Origin: Deltaproteobacteria bacterium
GTDB lineage: Bacteria > Desulfobacterota > Desulfuromonadia > Geobacterales > Pseudopelobacteraceae
Assembly: GCA_016219145.1 (NCBI GenBank)
Contig: JACRCG010000336.1
Span: 1-14,022, forward strand
Reading direction: 5' to 3'
DNA length: 14,022 nucleotides
Notes under the pieces: generated by a model
Databases searched by the model: none
What the model was told of the DNA's origin: nothing
Seen by the model: the letters and a program-made list of their open reading frames with translations, nothing else
In this document: piece after piece, positions 1 through 6,169 of the stretch
Position numbering within the stretch: position 1 is the stretch's first letter
Layout: each line of letters starts with the position of its first letter
Translations under genes and position numbers: made by a program

Positions 1-830
1 GGATGCAGAATGTCGTTGAATTTGAGCAGCGCCATGACGACCGAGAGGAAAATGCCTACAATTGTTCCGACATAGGGGATGATGAAGGTAACGCCGGCCA
101 GGGTGCCGATGGCAATCGCCAGATCTATGCCGATCAGGTACAGGCCAAGGCTGTAGAGCAGCGCCAGAATCGCGCAGACGGACAACTGTCCTCTGACAAA
201 GCCTGACAGCACCGCATCGACTTCAGCCAGTTTTGCCGCATAGACCGGACGGAAACGTTCCGGAATATATGATTCAAGGAAGGCTTTGAGCTGCGGCAGA
301 TCGAACAGCAGATAGAACAGGTAAACCGGTATGATCAGGTAGCCCAGCAGGGCCAGCAGCACAGCGACAGTCGAAGTCAGCGCTTTCTGCAAAAACGCCA
401 GTAGTGGCTTGATCAGGTCCGGGGCGGCGCTGCGGGCTTGAAGAAACAGCTCATTCAGTCTGAGAGCAAGCTTGTCGGACGTTTCAACCCCCAGATATCC
501 TTTTATGGAAGCCGGAGTTATCTCGTAGAGATGCTGGACGTAGGCCGGCAAATTGAGCTGCATACTTGAAAACTCACCCGTAATCGAGACCACGAGAAAA
601 ATAGCAAAAGCGCCGCAGACTACGATCGCCAGACAGAAGACCACCATTATCCCGTACAGTCGCTTGATCCCCTTACGCTCCAGATACTCCACCGCCGGGT
701 TCAATATGTAGGCCAGCGCAAATGCGATGAAGAGCTGCAGGAATACAGCGGATGAATAATAGAGTACGGCAGCTGCGAGGATGACCAGCGGGAGAGCTGC
801 GCCAATAAGGATTTTTGCGCTTTTTGTCAT
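1..830 (-). CDS. AI-2E family transporter (PerM-like), C-terminus cut by window edge
   Basis: Reading the minus strand from ATG at 830 gives 276 codons with no stop before the window edge, so the C-terminus is missing. The protein begins MTKSAKILIG and is very hydrophobic. Two TM segments lie at about residues 8-45 and one at about 60-82. A polar stretch (about 85-150) follows, then more membrane segments including LLALLGYLIIPVYLFYLLF and, near the edge, AIGTLAGVTFIIPYVGTIVG. This N-terminal TM pair, long extracytoplasmic stretch and P-Y-V-G-T motif are typical of the AI-2E exporter/PerM family. Known members export small molecules or act as ion antiporters; the substrate here cannot be told. 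An in-frame TGA at 846-848 fixes the start near 830. I see no convincing Shine-Dalgarno before it. The gene lies downstream of hfq, behind a hairpin, so it may be only weakly co-transcribed with miaA-hfq. Confidence 0.88.
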   Translation of the reverse strand, partial: MTKSAKILIGAALPLVILAAAVLYYSSAVFLQLFIAFALAYILNPAVEYLERKGIKRLYGIMVVFCLAIVVCGAFAIFLVVSITGEFSSMQLNLPAYVQHLYEITPASIKGYLGVETSDKLALRLNELFLQARSAAPDLIKPLLAFLQKALTSTVAVLLALLGYLIIPVYLFYLLFDLPQLKAFLESYIPERFRPVYAAKLAEVDAVLSGFVRGQLSVCAILALLYSLGLYLIGIDLAIAIGTLAGVTFIIPYVGTIVGIFLSVVMALLKFNDILH

Positions 831-850
831 GGGATCGTATCGTTGTCAGG

Positions 851-884
851 AAAGCCCCCGCAGGTTTCAGACCCCGGGGGCTTT
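851..884 (-). terminator. Hairpin after hfq, probable (partial) terminator
   Basis: AAAGCCCCCG (851-860) and CGGGGGCTTT (875-884) form a perfect 10-bp inverted repeat around a 14-nt loop. It lies 11 nt past the hfq stop. On the minus strand it ends in TTT followed by CCTGACA, so the U tract is short and termination may be leaky. The hairpin also ends only about 20 nt before the AI-2E start codon. Hfq-binding mRNAs often end in such a stem, but no specific role can be read from sequence. Confidence 0.65.
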
Positions 885-895
885 GGTCACATGGA

Positions 896-1120
896 TTACT
901 GGTGCAGCCGGAATGATCCGTCCGCCGAAGTGATGGTCGAAATGGCGTGTTTGTAGATCAGGATGTCACCGCTCGAATCCAGCAGTAGCGAGAAGTTGTC
1001 GAACGATTTGATAAGCCCCTCCAGCTTGTCGCCCGACATCATTACAACCGTAACCCGCACCCTCTCTTTGCGGGCCTGATTCAGATACTGATCCTGAATA
1101 TTGAAAGGTGCTTTAGCCAT
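896..1120 (-). CDS. hfq: RNA chaperone Hfq
   Basis: 74-residue Sm-like protein that forms a homohexameric ring and helps small RNAs pair with mRNAs in the cytoplasm. Diagnostic parts are visible. The N-terminal helix NIQDQYLNQARKERV has the proximal-face Q and D and a basic rim (RKER). The Sm1 strand region is VRVTVVMMSGDKLEGLIKSFDNFSLLL, and the Sm2 motif YKHAISTI matches the nearly invariant YKHAIST of bacterial Hfq. The C-terminal tail after Sm2 is only about 12 residues, as in the short Hfqs outside the gamma-proteobacteria. The ATG at 1120 has GGGAGG about 10 nt upstream, inside the end of miaA. The gap to miaA is 5 nt, so the two are an operon, the same order as in many proteobacteria. 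Confidence 0.97.
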   Translation of the reverse strand: MAKAPFNIQDQYLNQARKERVRVTVVMMSGDKLEGLIKSFDNFSLLLDSSGDILIYKHAISTITSADGSFRLHQ

Positions 1121-1125
1121 GGTAT

Positions 1126-2058
1126 TTACGCCTCCCGTTCTTCAAAAAATTCAATTGCACCTTCCAGAAGAGTATCAAACTTTTCCGGATATTCAAACCA
1201 CAATATATCCGGGTCGGCTTTAAACCAGGTCAACTGCCGTTTGGCATAACGGCGTGTATCGCGTTTTATGAGACGGGCCGCTTCCTGCAGGCTGATCTCG
1301 CCGGTAAGGAAGGCGGCCGTCTCCTTGTATCCGATCGAGCGCATGGCCTTTAATTCACGCCCGAAACCGGATGACAGAAGGCCTCTCACCTCGTCCAGCA
1401 GGCCATCATTCAGCATCCTTTCCACCCTCTCATCTATGCGCCGGTACAGCTGAATCCGCTCGACCGAAATGCCGATCTGAAGGCTCTCGTAGCGGCGGGC
1501 CGCAAAGGCATGCTCCTGATGGTGGCGCGACAGCGGAATGCCGGTCAGCTGCTGCACCTCCAGAGCCCTGATGATGCGTACCAGATTATTGGGGTGCAGT
1601 CCGGCGGCCAGCTCGGGATCTACCAGCCGCAGCCGCTCCAGCATGGCCTCGTTACCGATTCTGCCGGCCTCCTCCTGCAATCCGTTCCGAACCTCGCCCG
1701 CGCCGCCGGGAGAATCCACCAGCCCTTTCAAGAGCGCCCGGATATAGAGGCCGGTGCCACCCACCACAACAACCCTTTTATCCCTGTTCAGAATATCCCG
1801 GATAACCTGAACGGCGGCCTCGGCAAAGTTTGCGGCGGAAAAGAGAGCGTCCGGCGGGACTATGTCGATCAGGTGGTGTGGAACCAGGGCGCGCTGCTGC
1901 GGGGTCGGCTTGGCAGTGCCGATATCCAGGCCGGTATAGACCTGCATTGAATCGGCATTAACGATCTCGGCGTCCAGTTCCAATGCCAGACGCAGAGCCA
2001 GTTCACTCTTGCCGGATGCGGTCGGACCACAGATTATGAGGATTTTGTCTGGCTTCAT
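1126..2058 (-). CDS. miaA: tRNA dimethylallyltransferase MiaA
   Basis: MiaA transfers a dimethylallyl group from DMAPP to N6 of A37 in tRNAs that read codons starting with U, the first step toward ms2i6A. The family signatures are present in order: P-loop GPTASGKSEL near the N-terminus, DSMQVYTGLDIGTAKP with the catalytic Asp, VPHHLIDIVPPDALFSAANF, GGTGLYIRALLKGL, RIIRALEV, MRSIGYKE, and the C-terminal RRYAKRQLTWFK. Length is about 310 residues, normal for the family. The start is uncertain. The frame is open to a TTG at 2076, but that codon has AAGG only 2 nt upstream. The ATG at 2058 (MKPDKILIICGP) puts the P-loop at the usual distance from the N-terminus, so I prefer it. It is first gene of miaA-hfq. 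No mutL, a frequent neighbour, is seen upstream; a divergent two-component system lies there instead. Confidence 0.96.
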   Translation of the reverse strand: MKPDKILIICGPTASGKSELALRLALELDAEIVNADSMQVYTGLDIGTAKPTPQQRALVPHHLIDIVPPDALFSAANFAEAAVQVIRDILNRDKRVVVVGGTGLYIRALLKGLVDSPGGAGEVRNGLQEEAGRIGNEAMLERLRLVDPELAAGLHPNNLVRIIRALEVQQLTGIPLSRHHQEHAFAARRYESLQIGISVERIQLYRRIDERVERMLNDGLLDEVRGLLSSGFGRELKAMRSIGYKETAAFLTGEISLQEAARLIKRDTRRYAKRQLTWFKADPDILWFEYPEKFDTLLEGAIEFFEEREA

Positions 2059-2105
2059 GTTCACCGGTTGATCCAATACCTTTATGCTGGCAGACAGGGA
2101 GCCGG

Positions 2106-2134
2106 ATTTTACTTGCTGCGAGGTAAGCCGTCAA
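2106..2134 (-). promoter_or_regulatory. Candidate sigma-70 promoter for miaA-hfq
   Basis: On the minus strand TTGACG (2134-2129) is followed after exactly 17 nt by TAAAAT (2111-2106). This is a close match to TTGACA-N17-TATAAT. Transcription would begin near 2099, giving a leader of about 40 nt to the ATG at 2058 or about 23 nt to the TTG at 2076. It is the best promoter-like match upstream of miaA. Confidence 0.6.
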
Positions 2135-2157
2135 TAGAGGATCATGTTCAAGCTGCC

Positions 2158-2287
2158 TCTCACAAAGGCACAAAGGACACAAAGCAGTCACACCCCTTTC
2201 TTCCGTGAGGCATTAAACTCCACAGACATACAGATCGGCTCTGAAAATCACCTGTTTTCCTTGGAGATCTTTGTGCGCTTTGTGTGA
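2158..2287. repeat. Imperfect inverted repeat built on CACAAAG
   Basis: The left arm around 2161-2184 holds three CACAAAG units in tandem (CACAAAGGCACAAAGG, then ACACAAAG). The right arm CTTTGTGCGCTTTGTGTG (2269-2286) is its inverse: CACAAAGGACACAAAG pairs with the complement of CTTTGTGCGCTTTGTG at 14 of 16 positions. About 85 nt separate the arms. Strings of this kind (CACAAAGGCACAAAGGACACAAAG) turn up as dispersed intergenic repeats in several genomes (from memory), so a repeat family is more likely than an operator. Confidence 0.5.
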
Positions 2288-2304
2288 AAATGGCTGTTTT
2301 GGGG

Positions 2305-2331
2305 TTTACAGATTACCATCAAGAATATAGT
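2305..2331 (+). promoter_or_regulatory. Weak candidate promoter for the two-component operon
   Basis: TTTACA (2305-2310) and TATAGT (2326-2331) resemble -35 and -10 boxes, but the spacer is 15 nt, shorter than ideal. It would give a leader of about 50 nt to the GTG start at 2390. Nothing better was seen in 2135-2389, and no copy of the GAGACAT palindrome occurs upstream of the kinase. The rest of this roughly 310-nt gap holds only the CACAAAG inverted repeat and no credible ORF. Confidence 0.25.
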
Positions 2332-2389
2332 CTCTTTTCAGCAACGATTCAGTCCACGTCTGGATGCATGCCTGCGGAGTCATAAATCT

Positions 2390-4447
2390 GTGTCAAAAAC
2401 ATTTGGTTATAAATCCAGATTAGGCTTGAAAATACTGCTCGGATTCGGACTTATCTGGGTTTTGCCGATCGTGCTGATGCTGTTCATGTCGTCACGGCAC
2501 CTGCAAACGATAAAAGATAATGCCGTTGAGGGAGCGCGGACAGTTCTGATCTCATCCCAGGAAAAGCACCTCCAGGAACTGCTGGTGGAAGAGGCCAACC
2601 GGCTATCGACGCTGTTCACCAGGATTCAGGACGAGACCTACATGCTTGGTTCCTATGCACAGGCCATTTTGAAAAACCCGGCCCAGATAACGTTCCGGAA
2701 CGGCAGCCAGTATGGAATGAACAAGGCCGGCATCTACGGAAACTCGGTCAATGACGGCAATTCCGTTCTTTATGTGCCAAAATACGAGCCGGCTCAGGAT
2801 CAGATAATTTCGGTAACTGAATCCCTGGATCTCCTGATGAAACCTCTGGCTGAGCGCGAGGTCAGAATGGTACTGGCCTGGATGGTTCACCGCAACGGGA
2901 TCACCCGCGCCTACCCCTGGCGCGACTTCAACCAGATGCCGCGTGACCGTAAAATCACCTCGTGGCCATTTTATTATCTGGCCGACCCCTCCCACAATCC
3001 ACACAAGAAAGTACTGTTCACACCGGCCTATCTCGATCCTCTGAGCCGGGAGTGGATGATCTCCTGTCTCTTTCCGGTCTACGTCAAGGGGAAATTTGAG
3101 GCAACGGTAGCGCTCGACATCACCATCGACAATCTTCTGCGGGAGATCACGGCCAGCCGGCTTTCAAAAGGGTCAAGCTCATTATTGATGACGGGTGACG
3201 AGATCATAGCGGCCTCGGCCAATTTACCTCTGGTGGCTCTGGGACTTGACCCCAAGTCCCCTCCCCATGGCCAGAAACTTTCCAGCTCAACCAGCCTTGA
3301 GATCAGAAAACTGATGGATCACCTGCAGGCGGAGAAGGGGAACATTACTTACGTACAAACTCCCGGTTTGCGGGCTTTTGCAGGTCACGGCACCGTAGAA
3401 CCGCTGGGATGGAAGATTGTTTATCTGGTGCCGGAGGATGATGTTACGGCCCCGGCCAATGAAAGCACCCGCAAGATTCTGGCTGAAACAAAAGAGATGC
3501 GCTCCAACTTTATTCACATTCTCATATTCGCCCTGTTTGGTGTAATCGGCATAACGATAATAGTCATCATTCACCAGTCAAAAGGGCTGCGTACGCTGCT
3601 GAGAGGTATTCTGGAGCTTGGCAACGGCAACCTCTCCCACCGCATCCCAGAGGACCAGAGCGAGTTCGGACAGCTTGCCAAGGCACTGAATTCGATGGCC
3701 TATAATCTCCAGGAAAAGAAGAGAGAGCTGCAAAGGGTATTCGCCGAAGTGGAACAAGGGCGCAAGCTGACCGCCGTCGGCCGCCTGGCGGCCGGGGTGG
3801 CGCACGAGGTCAATAACCCGCTGGCAACAATCTCTACCTACACCCAGATGGTATTACGCCGAAATGACATCCCGGCGGACGTATCCGAGAAGATGCGGGT
3901 GGTGATGGGCGAAATCAAAAGAATTCAGGCGCAGCTCCGCAATCTTCTGGATCTCTCCCGACTCCAGCAGCCTCAGATTACAGAAATAAATCCCAACAGC
4001 GTCATAGGGGAAATCGTTGACCTTGTGCAGTACGAAACATCGGCGCGGGGGGTCAATCTGTCAGTAGAGCTCTCAGGCGACGACCGGACTGTTCCTGCTG
4101 ACGGCTCCGGCTTCAAGCAGGTCATCTGGAACCTGCTCAGAAATGCGCTTGATATTCAGCCGTCAGGTGGCACGATTAGTGTAAGGACATTTTTCAGATC
4201 CGGTGCGACTGAACCGGAAGTATTTGTCATTGAAGTTGCCGATGAGGGGCCGGGGATTCCGGAAGCCAACCTGCCCCATATATTCGAGCCGTTTTTTACA
4301 ACCAAGGAAGTAGGCGAAGGGACCGGTCTCGGGCTTTCAATCATTTATAATATCATCAAGAACCATGGCGGGAATATAGAAGTACGCAATCTGACGCCCA
4401 AAGGATGTCTGTTCGAAGTTGAGTTTCCAGTCAAGAGGGATAAATGA
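2390..4447 (+). CDS. Membrane sensor histidine kinase (Cache-HAMP-HisKA-HATPase)
   Basis: 685-residue inner-membrane kinase that should autophosphorylate and pass phosphate to the regulator encoded next. TM1 is at about residues 12-34. A periplasmic region of about 340 residues includes a Cache/PDC-like stretch (WPFYYLADPSHNP, then VLFTPAYLDPLSREWMIS and ATVALDITIDNLL), suggesting a small-molecule sensor. TM2 lies at about 374-396 and HAMP at about 397-450. The kinase core has the H-box GRLAAGVAHEVNNPL with phospho-acceptor His472, N-box NLLRNA (Asn585), G1 DEGPGIP (Asp618), F-box FEPFFTTK and G2 GEGTGLGLS, all intact. The core is NtrB/ZraS-like, fitting an NtrC-type partner. The start is GTG at 2390 with GCGGAG 10 nt upstream. 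The stop overlaps the regulator start by 4 nt (ATGA), so the two are translationally coupled. The ligand is unknown; it may be the compound handled by the downstream operon. Confidence 0.93.
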   Translation: MSKTFGYKSRLGLKILLGFGLIWVLPIVLMLFMSSRHLQTIKDNAVEGARTVLISSQEKHLQELLVEEANRLSTLFTRIQDETYMLGSYAQAILKNPAQITFRNGSQYGMNKAGIYGNSVNDGNSVLYVPKYEPAQDQIISVTESLDLLMKPLAEREVRMVLAWMVHRNGITRAYPWRDFNQMPRDRKITSWPFYYLADPSHNPHKKVLFTPAYLDPLSREWMISCLFPVYVKGKFEATVALDITIDNLLREITASRLSKGSSSLLMTGDEIIAASANLPLVALGLDPKSPPHGQKLSSSTSLEIRKLMDHLQAEKGNITYVQTPGLRAFAGHGTVEPLGWKIVYLVPEDDVTAPANESTRKILAETKEMRSNFIHILIFALFGVIGITIIVIIHQSKGLRTLLRGILELGNGNLSHRIPEDQSEFGQLAKALNSMAYNLQEKKRELQRVFAEVEQGRKLTAVGRLAAGVAHEVNNPLATISTYTQMVLRRNDIPADVSEKMRVVMGEIKRIQAQLRNLLDLSRLQQPQITEINPNSVIGEIVDLVQYETSARGVNLSVELSGDDRTVPADGSGFKQVIWNLLRNALDIQPSGGTISVRTFFRSGATEPEVFVIEVADEGPGIPEANLPHIFEPFFTTKEVGEGTGLGLSIIYNIIKNHGGNIEVRNLTPKGCLFEVEFPVKRDK

Positions 4448-5832
4448 GCATAGCAAACGGCGCACGTATTCTGGTAGTGGATGATGAAGGCCCCCTGCTG
4501 ACAGCACTTGTGACGGCTCTGGAATCGATGGATTACGAGGTCATCGGCGAGTTGAAACAGAGTGACGGGCTGGCCCGGATTCTTTCCTGGGATCCTGATG
4601 CGGCCATTTTTGATCTCAACATGCCGGGCATGAACGGAGTGGAGCTGGCGGAAAAGGCGCTCGAAATAATGCCGGATCTGCCGGTTGTCCTTCTGACCGG
4701 TTTCGGCACCATCGACAGCGCGGTACAGGCCATGCGGGCCGGCGCTTATGATTACCTGACCAAGCCCTTTGATCTGAATATCGTTGATCTGACTCTGCAG
4801 AAAGCGTTGGATTACCACCAGCAAAAACGCCGCTTCCGCCTGCTTTCGGAGGCCATGGGCAGAGTACGGGAATTGGAGGGGATTGTCGGAAAAAGCCCGG
4901 CCATCAAGAAGGTTCTGGACTCCGTACAAGCCGTTGCAAATACCGACTCCACCGTTCTGATTACCGGCGAAAGCGGCACCGGCAAGGAAGTTATCGCCAA
5001 TGCCGTTCACACCGCCGGAGCCAGGCGTGAAAAACCTTTCATCACCGTTGACTGCGCCACTATTCCAGACACACTGATCGAGAGCGAACTTTTCGGCCAC
5101 GCCAAAGGATCCTTTACCGGAGCGCACAAAGACCGGGCCGGACATATCGAAGCCGCGGCCGATGGCACGGTTTTTCTGGATGAAATCGGCGAGATCCCGC
5201 TGGGGATGCAGAAGAAGCTGCTGCGTTTCCTGGAAGAGAAGACCTTCGTCCGTGTCGGTGAAACCCGCCGGCGCGTGTCACAGGTTCGCATCGTCGCTGC
5301 CACCAACCGCAATCTTGCCGAAGAGGTCCAGGCCGGCCGCTTCAGGGAGGATCTCTATTACCGGCTCAAGGTTATCGAAATCTGCATCCCCCCCTTAAGG
5401 GAACGGGCAGAGGACGTACCGCTGCTGGTCGAATGGTATCTGGCGCGCTTGAACCGCAAGCTTAACCGCAAGATTTCCGGCGTATCACCTTCAGCAATGA
5501 AGCTGCTCTGCAATTATCAATGGCCCGGCAATGTCCGTGAACTTGTAAACTTTCTGGAGCAGGTCATGACGTTTCACAATCCCGAAGTGCTTGACGTAAA
5601 ACACCTCCCCAACAGCTTGCAGACATTGTCGGGCGCATTGCCGACTCAGACGTTTTTCGAACTTAAAGAGCAGGTACTTGGAGAAGTGGGGCGCAGCTAT
5701 TTTCAGGCACTGCTGAACCATTTCCAGGGCAATGTCACCAAAGTAGCCGACTATGCCGGCATAAACCGCCGGCATATTCATCGCCTCCTGCACACATGGG
5801 ATATCGATCCCTCATCGTTCCGCAACAACTGA
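4444..5832 (+). CDS. NtrC-family sigma-54-dependent response regulator
   Basis: 462-residue activator with three domains. REC (about 8-122) has acidic pocket Asp13/Asp14, phospho-acceptor Asp57, Thr85 and Lys107. AAA+ (about 146-375) has Walker A GESGTGKE (175-182), sigma-54 contact loop GSFTGA (222-227), Walker B GTVFLDEIGE (241-250), arginine-finger region FREDLYYRL and sensor-2 WPGNVREL. The C-terminal Fis-type HTH (about 424-452) includes GNVTKVADYAGINRRHIHRLL. The Ala-to-Ser change in the usual GAFTGA loop is conservative and keeps the key FTGA, so it should still activate sigma-54. It overlaps the kinase gene by 4 nt. Three copies of a 16-bp palindrome begin at its own stop codon, with a sigma-54 promoter 220 nt downstream, so the DUF1302-led operon is its likely target. 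Cognate regulation is inferred from adjacency. Confidence 0.95.
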   Translation: MSIANGARILVVDDEGPLLTALVTALESMDYEVIGELKQSDGLARILSWDPDAAIFDLNMPGMNGVELAEKALEIMPDLPVVLLTGFGTIDSAVQAMRAGAYDYLTKPFDLNIVDLTLQKALDYHQQKRRFRLLSEAMGRVRELEGIVGKSPAIKKVLDSVQAVANTDSTVLITGESGTGKEVIANAVHTAGARREKPFITVDCATIPDTLIESELFGHAKGSFTGAHKDRAGHIEAAADGTVFLDEIGEIPLGMQKKLLRFLEEKTFVRVGETRRRVSQVRIVAATNRNLAEEVQAGRFREDLYYRLKVIEICIPPLRERAEDVPLLVEWYLARLNRKLNRKISGVSPSAMKLLCNYQWPGNVRELVNFLEQVMTFHNPEVLDVKHLPNSLQTLSGALPTQTFFELKEQVLGEVGRSYFQALLNHFQGNVTKVADYAGINRRHIHRLLHTWDIDPSSFRNN

Positions 5833-5846
5833 GACACAAAAGTCCC
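5831..5846 (+). promoter_or_regulatory. Predicted activator site 1 (GAGACACAAAAGTCCC)
   Basis: First and most degenerate of three copies. It overlaps the regulator's TGA stop by two bases. Its centre lies about 43 bp (roughly four helical turns) before site 2 and about 238 bp upstream of the predicted transcription start. It keeps GAGACA and GTCCC but loses the inner dyad symmetry. Confidence 0.65.
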
Positions 5847-5873
5847 ACCGTTTTTCACCGTTTCATGTCACCT

Positions 5874-5889
5874 GAGACATATATGTCCC
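5874..5889 (+). promoter_or_regulatory. Predicted activator site 2 (GAGACATATATGTCCC)
   Basis: Best copy: the inner 12 bp GACATATATGTC is a perfect palindrome, and the outer bases give GRGACAT-AT-ATGTCYC. This size and dyad suit a dimer of an NtrC-type Fis HTH. A further ATGTC half-site occurs just upstream at 5865-5869. Confidence 0.78.
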
Positions 5890-5906
5890 GCCGCTTTGAG
5901 CAATCA

Positions 5907-5922
5907 GAGACATAAATGTCCC
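5907..5922 (+). promoter_or_regulatory. Predicted activator site 3 (GAGACATAAATGTCCC)
   Basis: Differs from site 2 at one base. Its centre is 33 bp (about three helical turns) after site 2, so the sites should lie on roughly the same DNA face. It is about 160 bp upstream of the predicted start, a normal distance for a sigma-54 enhancer. Confidence 0.76.
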
Positions 5923-6048
5923 AAACTCTGATCCGTTCCCATCCAGCCGGCAACTCATGTATAAAACCGTTTTAGATTGAACTCTGAATATTTCTGTATT
6001 CTCAGCCAGTTATCAGCCCATAAGTTTTATCTCTGATTAAATGACTTA
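5923..6048 (+). other. AT-rich spacer between enhancer sites and sigma-54 promoter
   Basis: No credible ORF, terminator or RNA gene is seen. The stretch is AT-rich compared with the genes around it, which fits a bendable region that lets the activator loop onto the promoter. TTATCAGCCCATAA near 6010 weakly resembles an IHF core (two mismatches), so IHF binding is only a guess. Confidence 0.35.
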
Positions 6049-6065
6049 TTGGAACACTGTTTGCT
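6049..6065 (+). promoter_or_regulatory. Sigma-54 (-24/-12) promoter
   Basis: TTGGAACACTGTTTGCT matches the consensus YTGGCACG-N4-TTGCW. The invariant GG (6051-6052) and GC (6063-6064) are 12 bp apart as required, with TTGCT at the -12 element. Mismatches are C-to-A and G-to-A within the -24 box. Transcription should start near 6075-6077, giving a leader of about 95 nt. The enhancer sites upstream and an NtrC-type gene next door support the call. Confidence 0.82.
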
Positions 6066-6156
6066 GAATGACTGTCCGGGGTGTCTCCCTGAAGGTCATA
6101 GCTATATCGCAGATGTGTCGGAAATACGCAGAAAATTGCGGCAGAACAAATTCACG

Positions 6157-6161
6157 GGAGG
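6157..6161 (+). promoter_or_regulatory. Ribosome binding site that fixes the DUF1302 start at 6170
   Basis: GGAGG lies 8 nt before ATG 6170. The reading frame is also open from an ATG at 6068, but that codon sits upstream of the predicted sigma-54 transcript start and has no Shine-Dalgarno. The signal peptide is also placed naturally only from 6170. Confidence 0.8.
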
Positions 6162-6169
6162 TGGGTTAC

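Noticed and set aside
1..206. Plus-strand open frame of 67 codons at the left edge
   Set aside because: It is antisense to the conserved C-proximal part of the AI-2E protein and has a biased, acidic low-complexity translation.
1510..1950. A 146-codon plus-strand open frame inside miaA
   Set aside because: It is antisense to the conserved MiaA core and has no start signals; a shadow frame.
2003..2191. A 62-codon minus-strand open frame upstream of and overlapping miaA
   Set aside because: It runs through the CACAAAG repeat and the miaA promoter, overlaps miaA in another frame and has no ribosome site.
4345..5145. A 266-codon open frame on the minus strand under the kinase/regulator junction
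   Set aside because: It is antisense to the highly conserved receiver and AAA+ regions, has no ribosome site or recognisable domain, and looks like the mirror of codon bias on the plus strand.
6082..6087. TGTCTC in the leader just after the sigma-54 promoter, a possible fourth operator
   Set aside because: Single half-site without the inverted partner at the right distance; likely chance.
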